Below are positions 8,065 through 16,422 of a stretch of DNA of 47,007 bases, piece by piece. How positions within the stretch are numbered: position 1 is the stretch's first letter; the number at the start of each line of letters is the position of its first letter. Origin of the DNA: an uncultured Bacilli bacterium. GTDB taxonomy: Bacteria > Bacillota_I > Bacilli_A > RF39 > UBA660. Location: NCBI GenBank assembly GCA_944363735.1, contig CALVVB010000004.1, forward strand, positions 1 to 47,007, given 5' to 3'. The translations under genes were made by a program, and so were the position numbers. Below the pieces are notes generated by a model. That model searched no databases. It was not told the origin of the DNA and saw only the letters and a program-made list of their open reading frames with translations.

Positions 8065-8850
8065 TTAATTATTACCAACATCATTATTAATATAATTATC
8101 AAAATATTTAAACATATCAGTCATTATATTCTTACCTATTTCATTTGTTTTATTAGAATCCATAATAATATTATATATCTCATCTTGTGTCATAGTTTGA
8201 AAAAGATATCTTACAGCAAGATAAGATAATTTATATAAATCATAATTATCATTTCTAAAATCATTTCCGTGTTTTATTCCTTTTAATTCTGGAATATATT
8301 TTGTTTCCTTTTTTACTTTATTATAAAACTTAACAAATTCATTAAAGTCTTGTTCTAAATAATCATATTCTCCTGATAAATTTTGAGCTAGTCCCTCATC
8401 AAACCAAACAACTCTGAAATTAGAACTTCCACTAACACAATTATTAAGATAAATAATATGAACAAGTTCGTGAATTGGAGTAGATATTCTTCTTCTATAA
8501 ACTTTATCAGAAATATATTCATTTTTATTATCTTTTAGAGCATATATACCATTTTTATCTTTTCTTAATTCAACAAATTGATTACACATACCTTTATCAT
8601 AAGTGCCAACTGCATAATCAGGTAATGTATTGTTTCCATTTCTTAAATCGTTTATAACAAAACTTCTAAACTTTTTAATATCATCAAACAAATTAATTTG
8701 ATATTTACTATAACTTTTTAAATGATAAAAGTTAAATACTTTCTCACATTGCTTATAAAAATAACTGACAATATCATCTACAATAAACTTTAAACTGTCT
8801 GGTGCACATATTTTTAATTTATCATCCTCATATTGTATTTTTTCTACCAT
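8065..8850 (-). CDS. Gluzincin-type zinc metallopeptidase
   Basis: The 261-aa protein contains HELVH (IHELVHIIYL, about residues 127-136), the zinc-binding HExxH helix. About 25 residues on comes WFDEGLAQNLSG, whose glutamate is the third zinc ligand of peptidase MA-like gluzincins. There is no signal peptide or membrane segment, so it appears cytoplasmic. The substrate is unknown; relatives include M1-like and DUF-class peptidases. It starts at ATG after GGGAG and lies 21 nt upstream of the alkD fragment. Confidence 0.7.
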   Translation of the reverse strand: MVEKIQYEDDKLKICAPDSLKFIVDDIVSYFYKQCEKVFNFYHLKSYSKYQINLFDDIKKFRSFVINDLRNGNNTLPDYAVGTYDKGMCNQFVELRKDKNGIYALKDNKNEYISDKVYRRRISTPIHELVHIIYLNNCVSGSSNFRVVWFDEGLAQNLSGEYDYLEQDFNEFVKFYNKVKKETKYIPELKGIKHGNDFRNDNYDLYKLSYLAVRYLFQTMTQDEIYNIIMDSNKTNEIGKNIMTDMFKYFDNYINNDVGNN

Positions 8851-8879
8851 AACTTTCTCCCTGAATTAAAATCTATTAT

Positions 8880-9278
8880 TTATTTTTCTTTATATAGTTT
8901 TATCCAACCTATATCTAACCAAAATTTCACTTCATCATATGCTGATAACTCTTCAGACGGCATATTTAAAATATAGATATCTATATTTTTATTATGAATT
9001 AAATTTAGAATTACAACATAAGTTAACTCTGCAATAGCACTAGCACCTATATAACCTTTAATTCCATTTTTTTCTTCATTCATTAGAAAAAACACATCAG
9101 TATTTTCTAAAGCATTATAAAAGTTTTTATATACTATAGGTAATTCTTCTGTATATTTATCTTGTTCAATTAATCTTGGGTAATCTAATATTTCATAATT
9201 TTGCTTTTTAAAATAATCTAACCAGTAATTAACTTTATCTTGTAATTTACTACTTACTGAAATAACAATTTTTTTCAT
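8880..9278 (-). CDS. Hypothetical Rossmann-like protein
   Basis: The 132-aa protein starts KKIVISVSSKLQDKVNYWLDYF and has NTDVFFLMNEEKNGIKGYIGASAIAE, a layout like deoxyribosyltransferase or nucleotide-binding folds: a first beta strand, then a glycine motif followed by a helix with glutamate. I cannot assign a function. ATG at 9278 is chosen because GTGAG lies 9 nt upstream; the ATG at 9287 overlaps it. The similarity in layout to the 6993-7286 gene is weak. Confidence 0.5.
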   Translation of the reverse strand: MKKIVISVSSKLQDKVNYWLDYFKKQNYEILDYPRLIEQDKYTEELPIVYKNFYNALENTDVFFLMNEEKNGIKGYIGASAIAELTYVVILNLIHNKNIDIYILNMPSEELSAYDEVKFWLDIGWIKLYKEK

Positions 9279-9310
9279 AAACTTCATCTCACTTTCAAAA
9301 TATAATTATA

Positions 9311-9830
9311 TTAATCTATCTTATAAATATAATTCTCTTTTCTTGGTTTTTCCTTCACTTCCATATCAGGATAGCCTAATATACAGTTACCTATTCCTTC
9401 ATAGTCTCCAGTAATTCCTAAAGACTTTAATATTTCTTTTCCCTCTTCTGTTTCAAACTCTTCTTTTTGCTCGATGTATCCAACAGCTACCAAGTCCTAA
9501 AGAACTTGCCGCTAGCATCATATTTTCCATAACTAAACTTCCATCATAAATATATGTAGGAACTGTCTTATCTGCTAGTACGACAATAACAACAGGTGCG
9601 CCATAAAAAGGATCAGTATCTACTCCCATAATCTTAGCATTTAATTTAGATAGTTTATCTCTGACCTCTTTATTAGTAATAGCAATTATTATAGGAGACT
9701 GTCTATTCATACCAGATGGTGCATAAGTACCTGCTTTTAACACTTCATCAATTAAATCATCAGGAACCATATCACTTTTATATTTCTTTATACTTCTTCT
9801 TTCTACTAGATTTTTAATAACTTCATTCAT
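9311..9830 (-). pseudogene. Nitroreductase family protein, frameshifted
   Basis: The first frame (9830 to about 9465) encodes an FMN-dependent nitroreductase start: VIKNLVERRSIKKYKSD, APSGMNRQSP and SSLGLGSCWIHRAK. The protein should continue EEFETEEGKEILKSLGITG, but that sequence is in the next frame and ends at 9311. The shift lies in a run of five A (minus strand) at 9464-9468; four A would restore about 172 aa, a normal length. It is either a single-base insertion that inactivated the gene or an assembly error. Start and AGGAGG site are intact. Confidence 0.85.
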
Positions 9831-9892
9831 AAGTAATTCCTCCTACTTTAAGTATAGCATTTATTCCAAAAGAAAAATAGTAGTTTAAATTA

Positions 9893-10180
9893 CTATTTAT
9901 CACAATAAATCTTATCTAATTCTTCTTCTATATCTTTGATAGTTTTCTTTAACTTTTCAATATCAGAGCTATCATTACTTATATCTTTATTATCAATTTT
10001 ACTAGCATCAATTGTAATTTGTTGAGAAGCATATGTTTGCATAGTAAGACCAACTAATTGTAACCAGTTTCCAATACTATCCTGCTCTTCTAAAGACAAC
10101 TTTTGTGATAGTATTAAACCTATTAAAAAGGCCGATGTCGCAAAACTATTAGGTTCAATATTAAAAAATATTCTTTCCAT
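9893..10180 (-). CDS. Conserved hypothetical protein with C-terminal coiled coil
   Basis: The 95-aa protein begins MERIFFNIEPNSFATSAF, followed by a moderately hydrophobic segment (LIGLILSQKLSLEEQ) and GNWLQLVGLTMQTYASQQ. It ends in a charged heptad-like stretch (DIEKLKKTIKDIEEELDKI) likely to form a coiled coil. I believe similar short proteins occur in gut Bacillota, but no function is known to me. ATG at 10180 is preferred over 10189 because of the spacing to GGTAGTGA. Confidence 0.5.
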   Translation of the reverse strand: MERIFFNIEPNSFATSAFLIGLILSQKLSLEEQDSIGNWLQLVGLTMQTYASQQITIDASKIDNKDISNDSSDIEKLKKTIKDIEEELDKIYCDK

Positions 10181-10230
10181 AAGTATCACTACCTATTAAA
10201 ATTATTAATCTTTATAGTATATGCAAAATA

Positions 10231-10779
10231 TTAATTTGTGTATTTCTTATAAAATGAACAGTCTTTATCGTGTGAATTAATAATACCTATCGCCTGTAAA
10301 TAAGAATAAATAATAGTACTTCCTACAAACTTCATACCTCTTTTCTTTAGATCTCTCGATATAACATCAGATAAAATATTAGTAGTCTTACCTACTTCAT
10401 ATATAATTTTATCTTTAGTAAATACTTTTAAATAGTTATAAAAACTGCCATATTCATTCTTTATATCTCTAAAAATAATAGCATTACTTATACTAGCTTT
10501 TATCTTTAATCTATTTCTAATAATATCTTTATTCTCTAACAACTCTTTAATCTTTTCATTACTATAAGAACAAACTTTATCTAACTCAAAATTATCATAG
10601 TCTTTTCTAAAACTCTCTCTTTTATTTAAAACACATTCCCAAGATAGTCCTGCCTGAAATGATTCTAATATTAACATTTCAAACAAATATTTATCATCAA
10701 AATTAGGTACTCCCCACTCTTCATCGTGATATTTAATGTATATTGGATTATTTAAGTTACACCATTTACATCTTTTCAT
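10231..10779 (-). CDS. tag: DNA-3-methyladenine glycosylase I
   Basis: The 182-aa protein is a full-length Tag enzyme, which removes 3-methyladenine from DNA as the first step of base-excision repair. The zinc-site residues are visible: CKWC at the start, H in IKYHDEEWG, and HDKDCSF at the end. Family motifs ESFQAGLSWECVL and GMKFVGSTIIYSYLQAIG (helix-hairpin-helix side) are conserved. Its ATG overlaps the ogt stop by 4 nt (ATGA), so the two genes are translated from one transcript as an alkylation-repair pair. Confidence 0.95.
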   Translation of the reverse strand: MKRCKWCNLNNPIYIKYHDEEWGVPNFDDKYLFEMLILESFQAGLSWECVLNKRESFRKDYDNFELDKVCSYSNEKIKELLENKDIIRNRLKIKASISNAIIFRDIKNEYGSFYNYLKVFTKDKIIYEVGKTTNILSDVISRDLKKRGMKFVGSTIIYSYLQAIGIINSHDKDCSFYKKYTN

Positions 10780-11312
10780 AATGCTGTTCCTTTCTTTGGA
10801 ATAAATAACTTTTCCATATTAACTTTTTCGTGTTTTAATAAATATACTTTCTTATCAATACCACCAGCATATCCTGTTAAACTACCATTTGTTCCTACTA
10901 CTCTATGACATGGTATGATTATGGAAATAGGATTATGGCCAACTGCTCCTCCAACCGCTTGACTAGACATTTTTTTAAGTCCTTTTTGTTTAGCGATGGT
11001 ATCTGCAATATCTTTATAAGTTATAACTTCTCCATAAGGTATTTCGCAAAGTATTTTCCATACTCTTTTTCTAAAATCACTACCTAAAGGACTTAAATCA
11101 AGTTCATCTATACTAGGTTTTTCCCCTTTGAAATATCTATCTAACCAATATTTAGTTTTTTCTAATATCTCTTTTTCTTCTTCTTTTATTTCATCTTTCA
11201 AATCAGAAAGATAATACTTCTCTTCTTCTATCCATAAACCTATTAATTTATTATTTTTGGAAGCTAGTAAAATATCTCCAAGTGGAGATTTATAATGTGT
11301 AGTGTAAATCAT
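10776..11312 (-). CDS. ogt: Methylated-DNA--protein-cysteine methyltransferase
   Basis: This 178-aa suicide enzyme transfers the alkyl group of O6-alkylguanine onto its own cysteine. The active-site motif PCHRVVGTNGSLTGYAGG is present near residues 133-150, preceded by the helix-turn-helix region FRKRVWKILCEIPYGEV. The N-terminal domain is a normal-length Ogt/AdaB type. It lies ahead of tag with a 4-nt overlap; an alkD remnant is 3 kb away. The start ATG has AAGGA about 11 nt upstream. Confidence 0.93.
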   Translation of the reverse strand: MIYTTHYKSPLGDILLASKNNKLIGLWIEEEKYYLSDLKDEIKEEEKEILEKTKYWLDRYFKGEKPSIDELDLSPLGSDFRKRVWKILCEIPYGEVITYKDIADTIAKQKGLKKMSSQAVGGAVGHNPISIIIPCHRVVGTNGSLTGYAGGIDKKVYLLKHEKVNMEKLFIPKKGTAL

Positions 11313-11340
11313 TTAAATCATTCCTTAAAAATTATATTAC

Positions 11341-12084
11341 CTAATTAAACAACAATGGTATATTTCCATACAATATTACTCTCAATATTCCTATAATTAA
11401 TAAATGTAGTGGATAATATAGATAGAAAAACCATTTTAACCATTGTACTTTTCCCTTTTTACCATTATATCCTTTTAATAGAGGATATACCAATATTACA
11501 AATAATTGAATAATACCATATACTTTATTTACAAATATAAATGATACTAAAGCATAAATAGAAGTCCAAAACATCATACTATTCATCTTTTTACTTAAAT
11601 TATTTCTATTCTCATACATAGAAAGTATAATCATTAGTCCTATACAACTCCAATCTGATGAGAAAGTAATAACATTTAATAAAATAACTAACAGCCATTT
11701 TTGCCATTCTTTTAAATTGCTTTTACCATATACAATATAAAGAGCAACTACAGACCAAGCAAGGGTCCACATAATACTTGTTTGATTAAAGATATTACCT
11801 GTACTAAAAGGTATGTAATTTATCCCAAATGCAAAACAATATGCAAAATGAGATAAGAAAGCAAAGATAAATAATCTTATAATATATTTTTTTAAGTTTT
11901 TAGTATAATAAAAACCTTCACAGATAAAGAAAAACATGATAGGTGCAGTTAATCTTCCAATTATATGACAAATATTAGAAATCATACTATTAGGCATACC
12001 AGGATATAATAAATCTGCAATATGATCTATTGTCATTGCTATTATTGCTATTAATTTTAAATGATTAGAATTAAGTTTTTTCAT
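11341..12084 (-). CDS. TraX family membrane protein
   Basis: The 247-aa protein has about seven or eight hydrophobic helices and the family N-terminus NSNHLKLIAIIAMTIDHIAD with RLTAPIMFFFICEGFYYT. TraX proteins are membrane proteins related to acyltransferases; the founding member acetylates pilin in F plasmids, while chromosomal copies in Bacillota have no known role. The start has a clean GAGG site. It is separated from the regulator upstream by a small terminator hairpin and shows no link to a conjugation operon. Confidence 0.85.
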   Translation of the reverse strand: MKKLNSNHLKLIAIIAMTIDHIADLLYPGMPNSMISNICHIIGRLTAPIMFFFICEGFYYTKNLKKYIIRLFIFAFLSHFAYCFAFGINYIPFSTGNIFNQTSIMWTLAWSVVALYIVYGKSNLKEWQKWLLVILLNVITFSSDWSCIGLMIILSMYENRNNLSKKMNSMMFWTSIYALVSFIFVNKVYGIIQLFVILVYPLLKGYNGKKGKVQWLKWFFYLYYPLHLLIIGILRVILYGNIPLLFN

Positions 12085-12145
12085 ACTTTTACCTCTATAA
12101 ATTTATAGTTTATAACCTTGTTTAAACAATTATATCATACTTTAA

Positions 12146-12174
12146 CAAATAAAAGTAGAGCCATAAGGCTCCTT
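12146..12174 (-). terminator. Small hairpin terminator after the second XRE gene
   Basis: GAGCC (12158-12162) and GGCTC (12167-12171) form a 5-bp stem; the minus strand then reads TACTTTTATTT. The hairpin is nearly the same as the one at 13505-13520. The 80 nt between it and the XRE stop codon hold no supported gene. Confidence 0.4.
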
Positions 12175-12253
12175 AAATATGTAATTTATTTACCAACTTA
12201 CTCATAAAGTCCATTTTTACTTTTAAAATAATCTTCTATATTTTCTGAAAACT

Positions 12254-12763
12254 TTAATTTTTCTTTCTAGTTAAAAAAATTCCACTAATTAATCCAATAA
12301 TGATAATTGGTACTATTCTAATAAATAACCATTCAAAAGAATGAAATGCAACTCCTAAAACAGCATTTTCAGGATTATTATAATCCCAATTTAAGTATGG
12401 ACTATTTAATGAAACTAAAGCTATGAAAATAATTATTATAATTATACACAATGATATTAGAAGACAATGAGTTATTTTTCTTTTTTCCCTTTTTCTTTGT
12501 GATAATTGTAAGTTTATTATTTCTAATTTTTCAGAAATTGCTTTTAAATCATCTGTTTTAGATTCAGCGATATTTTCTCCAAGTAATGTGCTTACAGGGA
12601 TTTCAAAAATCTCTGAAATTGAGATTAACATTTCTGCATCTGGAACTGATAAGCCTTGTTCCCATTTAGAAATTGTTTGTCTAACGACATTCAATTTTAC
12701 TGCAAGTTCTTCTTGTGAAAATCCTTTTGACTTTCTTATTGCTTTAATGTTATTTTTTAACAT
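12254..12763 (-). CDS. XRE-family regulator with two membrane segments
   Basis: The 169-aa protein has a helix-turn-helix (FSQEELAVKLNVVRQTISKWEQG, residues about 14-36; motif core VVRQTISKWE), a linker, and two hydrophobic helices (about residues 95-115 and 145-162). It is the same architectural class as the regulator at 7289-7852. ATG at 12763 is chosen because AAAGGAG lies 7 nt upstream; the longer frame to 12820 has no site. A TATAAT box sits about 25 nt before the binding site. Its targets are unknown. Confidence 0.85.
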   Translation of the reverse strand: MLKNNIKAIRKSKGFSQEELAVKLNVVRQTISKWEQGLSVPDAEMLISISEIFEIPVSTLLGENIAESKTDDLKAISEKLEIINLQLSQRKREKRKITHCLLISLCIIIIIIFIALVSLNSPYLNWDYNNPENAVLGVAFHSFEWLFIRIVPIIIIGLISGIFLTRKKN

Positions 12764-12867
12764 TTTACAACTCCTTTCTTCACAAGTATTATATAAAGAA
12801 CAGTCCGTTGCTACAAGCAATGCTTATTAACATTTGGAATTTATCCTAATAAATTACTATTTGTTAT

Positions 12868-13359
12868 TTAGATAATTATATCATTAAAAATCAAATGATT
12901 AAATTGAAGATTTTCACTTTCTAAAATTTGTTTAAGAAAACTAGGTCTAATATCATAATTATTTACTTCTTTTAAATCTATCCACTTGAAATCTAATTTT
13001 ATTTTATGACCTTTATCATTTTCAGTAATAGTAAAATTATTAGTATCTATATTTTCAATAGGACTCATTAAATAATAGAAAGATATTTCATGCACTTTTT
13101 TTGAATATTTATTTATAAAGTAATTTTCTACTACACCTAAATATTTACTAATATTAAACTTTTTACCTACTTCTTCTAACAATTCACGTTTAACTGCATC
13201 CTCTGTTGTTTCACCTAATTCTACATAACCTCCAGGTAAACAAAGAAAACCGCTATCATCCATATCAACTAATAAAAGTTTATTGTTTTTAATAATTAGT
13301 CCAGACACTCTAAACTTAAAATTATAATCATCTGTTTTGATTTTTATACTTTTTTTCAT
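12868..13359 (-). CDS. NUDIX hydrolase
   Basis: The 163-aa protein carries a complete Nudix box, [23 protein letters not shown] (split: [13 protein letters not shown] and [10 protein letters not shown], about residues 45-67), which binds the metal used to cleave nucleoside-diphosphate-linked substrates. The N-terminal strand [19 protein letters not shown] and the length fit a housecleaning NUDIX enzyme, with no extra domain to reveal the substrate. It is the last host gene before the mobile element. Its upstream region contains the displaced sRNA terminator. Confidence 0.85.
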   Translation of the reverse strand: MKKSIKIKTDDYNFKFRVSGLIIKNNKLLLVDMDDSGFLCLPGGYVELGETTEDAVKRELLEEVGKKFNISKYLGVVENYFINKYSKKVHEISFYYLMSPIENIDTNNFTITENDKGHKIKLDFKWIDLKEVNNYDIRPSFLKQILESENLQFNHLIFNDIII

Positions 13360-13495
13360 CTAACCACCCGTCTTTTTTATATAACTTCTTTCGAATTAGG
13401 CAAATACTTTTTTTGTTATTCATTAAAAATCAATACTCTATATTCACTCTATCTCATAAATTATTACTATCATTTATAATTATACAATTAAATAC
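13360..13495. other. AT-rich upstream region of the NUDIX gene
   Basis: No gene is visible here. With the next 226 bases it makes a 360-base stretch without coding sequence. The part nearest the NUDIX gene is AT-rich and probably holds its promoter (a TATAAT-like box lies near 13480), but I could not find a matching -35 box. The rest of the stretch holds the terminator, att core and repeats listed separately. Confidence 0.4.
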
Positions 13496-13520
13496 AAAAA
13501 AAGTGGAGCCTTATGGCTCC
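13496..13520 (-). terminator. Terminator, probably the displaced 3' end of the host sRNA gene
   Basis: GGAGCC (13505-13510) and GGCTCC (13515-13520) pair around TTAT. On the minus strand the stem is followed by ACTTTTTTTG. It directly abuts CTTCAGGGGG (13520-13529), exactly as the terminator at 23850-23876 abuts the other copy. I infer that it belonged to the small-RNA gene whose promoter and 5' part are now at 23876-23990. Confidence 0.7.
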
Positions 13521-13529
13521 TTCAGGGGG
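13520..13529 (+). other. Left attachment core (attL)
   Basis: CTTCAGGGGG, seven G/C of ten in a very AT-rich window. It matches 23876-23885 exactly and in the same orientation, at the other end of the element. A hairpin terminator and an AAAAAGTG sequence precede it at both ends. Confidence 0.6.
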
Positions 13530-13541
13530 AAATATTAATAT

Positions 13542-13556
13542 CAGTTCGTAACAATT
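13542..13556 (+). repeat. 15-bp inverted repeat, left copy
   Basis: CAGTTCGTAACAATT is the exact reverse complement of AATTGTTACGAACTG at 22576-22590, just upstream of the integrase start. One copy is next to the left att core and one in the int leader, so both could bind the same element-encoded protein. Confidence 0.5.
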
Positions 13557-13643
13557 TAATAATTAGTTAAAGTCTTATATTATAAGGCTTTTTCATTTTC
13601 TTAAATTTACTAAAGTTTATAAAAATAACTTAATTTTCTGAAT

Positions 13644-13667
13644 TTAGTATCTAGATTTGGTATCTGG
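13644..13667 (+). repeat. Integrase arm-type repeats, left end (two copies)
   Basis: TTAGTATCTAG (13644-13654) and TTTGGTATCTGG (13656-13667) repeat the motif found three times at 23772-23815, in the same orientation. Repeats of this sort inside both ends are typical binding sites of the integrase N-terminal domain, as in Tn916-like elements. Confidence 0.55.
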
Positions 13668-13721
13668 AAATCTAATATAACAATTACTCAATACTTCAAT
13701 ATATAATAATCAGAAATAATC

Positions 13722-13964
13722 TTATTCTAAATCCAATTGTGATATTATTCGTTTCCTTTTTCTAGGATTTGCTAAAGCATTTAATTCTTTAACAGTTTGA
13801 TCTATTACTTTTTTTTCTTCCTCTGACAAAGTTCCATAATTTGTTATTTCCAATTGTTCTCCATCATATAATTTATCAGCAAACTCTATATAATCAAATT
13901 TTTCTTTTGTTTCGTCATTTATAAAATTCACCGAATTTCCATTCTTTTCAATTTTATATTTCAT
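13722..13964 (-). CDS. Small protein partner of the PHP-ABC ATPase
   Basis: The protein (80 aa from the ATG at 13964) is short, charged and soluble. It begins KYKIEKNGNSVNFINDETKEKFDY and ends with a basic patch (NPRKRKRII). I do not recognise a family. It overlaps the 3' end of the large ATPase gene by 11-14 nt, and its AAGGAGG site lies inside that gene, so the two are translated as a unit. It could be a regulator, antitoxin or structural partner; the sequence does not say which. ATGs at 13967 and 13964 are both possible, with spacing favouring the latter. Confidence 0.5.
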   Translation of the reverse strand: MKYKIEKNGNSVNFINDETKEKFDYIEFADKLYDGEQLEITNYGTLSEEEKKVIDQTVKELNALANPRKRKRIISQLDLE

Positions 13965-16299
13965 CATTTTCCTCCTTATATGTTTTTATGTTGTATTTTT
14001 TAAATCTTTTCTTTATAGACTTCTTTCCACCATCAGTTATATCAGCAATAATATCCAAACATTTTTTATCAAATATTTTGTTTTCTATATAATTAGACCT
14101 AATAGTAATATTGTCGCCATTTGCTCTGCAATATATTATATTTTCTGCATCTGCTAAAACTGGAATGGTTGCATTATGGCTAACAATAATAATTTGCTTC
14201 TTAGTTTTTGACTTTTTTATATCATTTATTAGTTTATTATTTATATATTTATTGGCTAAATTATCTTCTGGTTGGTCAATTATTAATGGTGCCTCATCTT
14301 TACCGTATTGCAAAATCAACTCTGTTAAAACTGCTGTTTTCCATCCAGGACTTAACTCTTCCCATTTTCTTTTATCAGAAGTAATTATTTTATAATCATA
14401 TTTGTTGGACGAAGTAAATTTAGAAAAAATCTTTTGTTTAAAAACATCATAGTTATCAATTTTATATGATTTATTCAACTTATCCAAAAACAAATCGGAT
14501 GGTTTTATTTTTTCAAAATCAGTTATCTTATTATCGTTTTTTAAAAAATCATTGATATAATCTATGATATTGTTTTTTGTTATTTCCAACTTGTTTTCAA
14601 TAAATAATTGATGACCAGAAATAATTATAGGCTTTGATTGTACCTTATAAGAAAATTTGGCTAATTCATTTAAAGCTTTATCAAATTTTTTTCTTTCCTC
14701 TAAATATTTTGATATATATAATAGTGCTTTCTCATAATTACTATTTTTTGTTTTTATCTCATTATCATCATATTTGTAATTTTCGTCGAATTCTGTTTTA
14801 TGTTTTTTTATTATTTTCCTAATATATTTTTCAAAATAACTCTTTTTATATGCAGTATCTAGTTTTTGTTTAATAGATTCTATTTCTTCTTTTATATCTT
14901 CTATATAAATATTAGTTTTGCTAAATTTATATATTTCATCTAAATAATCTTGATGCTTTTCATATTCATCTTCATTATAATCTAACTTATCAATAATATT
15001 TTCCTTTGGAAATAGTTTTTCTAGTGGATTTTCTCGTTTACTCTTAAACAAAATTAAATTATCTAAATTAGTTAATGCCATTAAATTATTTTGGTAAACT
15101 TCTATTAGTTCAACGGCATTAAGGAGATTTGCTAATACATTATGAAGTTTATTTAATTTATCAGAAGTTTTTCGTTTAGATTGTTCAGTGGGTCCAAACA
15201 TCTGCTTTATTAAAGGAATATCCTCGATTTTATTTTTATTTGCAACATCTGATATAAAATTTTGATTTATATAATATGGAACAAAACCAACAGGATTATC
15301 AACCACCAATCCATCAAAGTCATATTTTACTGAATAATCAATCTTACCTAGTTTAGGATTTATTTCTTTTACAAGAGTATCAACTAATAAACTCTTACCA
15401 GATGATGATTCTCCAATAATAACATTTAATCCCTGTTTAAAATTAACATCGATATCTAGCAAATCATTTTTTATTTTGTATCCATGTATATATTCCTCAT
15501 ATAAATTTGGAATATTTTCGGAATATATTAAACGATTTGATTCTGATAAAGCTATTCTTAATCCTTCAAAAGTTGGTTCTGCAATAATCCATGTTGGTAT
15601 AAATTTTTCAGCCTTATCATCTTTTGGATTCGGATATTTTGTTGGATTATAATTATCAGAACAGGTAATTAAATTAGTGAACTCATCTATTCCTAGTTTT
15701 TTGAAATAATTCTTTGTTTTTTCCTTTCCAGAAGTGGTTCTGGCTGTAAAACCATCAAATTGATTATAGTATAAAACTTTTTCCATTACATTATCAAATT
15801 TTATTCCTTTAGGCATTGCTTTATCAAATGTACTATGATTTTGTCCACCATGTGGAAGAAGTATAAAATCATAATCGTTAAAAGTATTAATTATTTCTTC
15901 TAATTTTGGAATATCTTTATAATCTTCTTTATCAATTTCTTTTTTTGGATATAGCATATCAAGTTTTTCATTTATTTTGTCTATATTATCGCCATTTATT
16001 TCCACATTAAAGAATATATGGCAATGATATGGCTTTTTCTTTGTATCATAACTTACATGTAATTCAGCACCCAATATTAAGTAATACATATCTGGCAATT
16101 TATTCAAATAAATTTTCTTATTTATTATGTTATGATCAGTAAATGATATAAGCTTTTTCTTATCACAAGATATCTTATTAATATTTTTTATCAGTGCATC
16201 AATATCATATTCAACCCCATCTTTAATTTTATTTGGATTTTCAGATGTATGAATATGCAAGTCTGTATAAACGGGTTCAAATGACTCTTTTCTAATCAT
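13954..16299 (-). CDS. PHP-domain plus ABC/SMC-type ATPase (TrlF/RloC-like)
   Basis: The 781-aa protein begins with a PHP metal-hydrolase domain: DLHIHTS (residues 13-19), SFTDHN, LLPHGGQNHS and TCSDNYN. An SMC-like ATPase follows: Walker A GESSSGKS (about 296), a long helical middle region (about 370-560), signature-like LSPGW (about 651), Walker B LIIDQPEDN (about 673) and switch histidine VSHN (about 703). The DQPED motif is typical of RloC/PrrC and TrlF-type ATPases, many of them phage-defence effectors. In the last PHP motif an asparagine stands where a histidine is usual. It starts at ATG after AAGGAAG. Its own promoter and a leader hairpin lie upstream. Confidence 0.85.
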   Translation of the reverse strand: MIRKESFEPVYTDLHIHTSENPNKIKDGVEYDIDALIKNINKISCDKKKLISFTDHNIINKKIYLNKLPDMYYLILGAELHVSYDTKKKPYHCHIFFNVEINGDNIDKINEKLDMLYPKKEIDKEDYKDIPKLEEIINTFNDYDFILLPHGGQNHSTFDKAMPKGIKFDNVMEKVLYYNQFDGFTARTTSGKEKTKNYFKKLGIDEFTNLITCSDNYNPTKYPNPKDDKAEKFIPTWIIAEPTFEGLRIALSESNRLIYSENIPNLYEEYIHGYKIKNDLLDIDVNFKQGLNVIIGESSSGKSLLVDTLVKEINPKLGKIDYSVKYDFDGLVVDNPVGFVPYYINQNFISDVANKNKIEDIPLIKQMFGPTEQSKRKTSDKLNKLHNVLANLLNAVELIEVYQNNLMALTNLDNLILFKSKRENPLEKLFPKENIIDKLDYNEDEYEKHQDYLDEIYKFSKTNIYIEDIKEEIESIKQKLDTAYKKSYFEKYIRKIIKKHKTEFDENYKYDDNEIKTKNSNYEKALLYISKYLEERKKFDKALNELAKFSYKVQSKPIIISGHQLFIENKLEITKNNIIDYINDFLKNDNKITDFEKIKPSDLFLDKLNKSYKIDNYDVFKQKIFSKFTSSNKYDYKIITSDKRKWEELSPGWKTAVLTELILQYGKDEAPLIIDQPEDNLANKYINNKLINDIKKSKTKKQIIIVSHNATIPVLADAENIIYCRANGDNITIRSNYIENKIFDKKCLDIIADITDGGKKSIKKRFKKYNIKTYKEENDEI

Positions 16300-16320
16300 T
16301 TAATTCACTTCCTTACTACT

Positions 16321-16368
16321 AAAAAAACGCCAATACAAAACCTTATAAAATATAAGCCTGTACTAGCG
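16321..16368 (-). terminator. Leader hairpin with seven-T tail before the ATPase gene
   Basis: CGCCAATACA (16328-16337) pairs imperfectly with TGTACTAGCG (16359-16368), and CTTATA/TATAAG (16342-16347, 16351-16356) pair inside. The minus strand then reads TTTTTTT. It sits between a TATAAT box (16392-16387) and the ATPase start codon. It is thus either the terminator of the upstream HAD operon or an attenuator in the ATPase leader. Confidence 0.6.
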
Positions 16369-16386
16369 CTTCCTTTTTATATATCA

Positions 16387-16392
16387 ATTATA
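16387..16392 (-). promoter_or_regulatory. Extended -10 promoter candidate for the ATPase gene
   Basis: The minus strand reads TGATATAAT, an extended -10 box; no good -35 is visible 17 nt upstream. Transcription would start near 16380, about 80 nt before the ATG, so the hairpin at 16321-16368 would be in the leader. Confidence 0.4.
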
Positions 16393-16422
16393 TCACAAAT
16401 TTAACTTTTTTTATCATATTTT

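Noticed and set aside
12146-12174. Hairpin similar to that at 13505 as an att site
   Set aside because: It shares the stem but lacks the CTTCAGGGGG core and lies between host genes.
14111-14395. Plus-strand frame inside the PHP-ABC ATPase gene
   Set aside because: Shadow of the minus-strand gene; low-complexity translation and no binding site.
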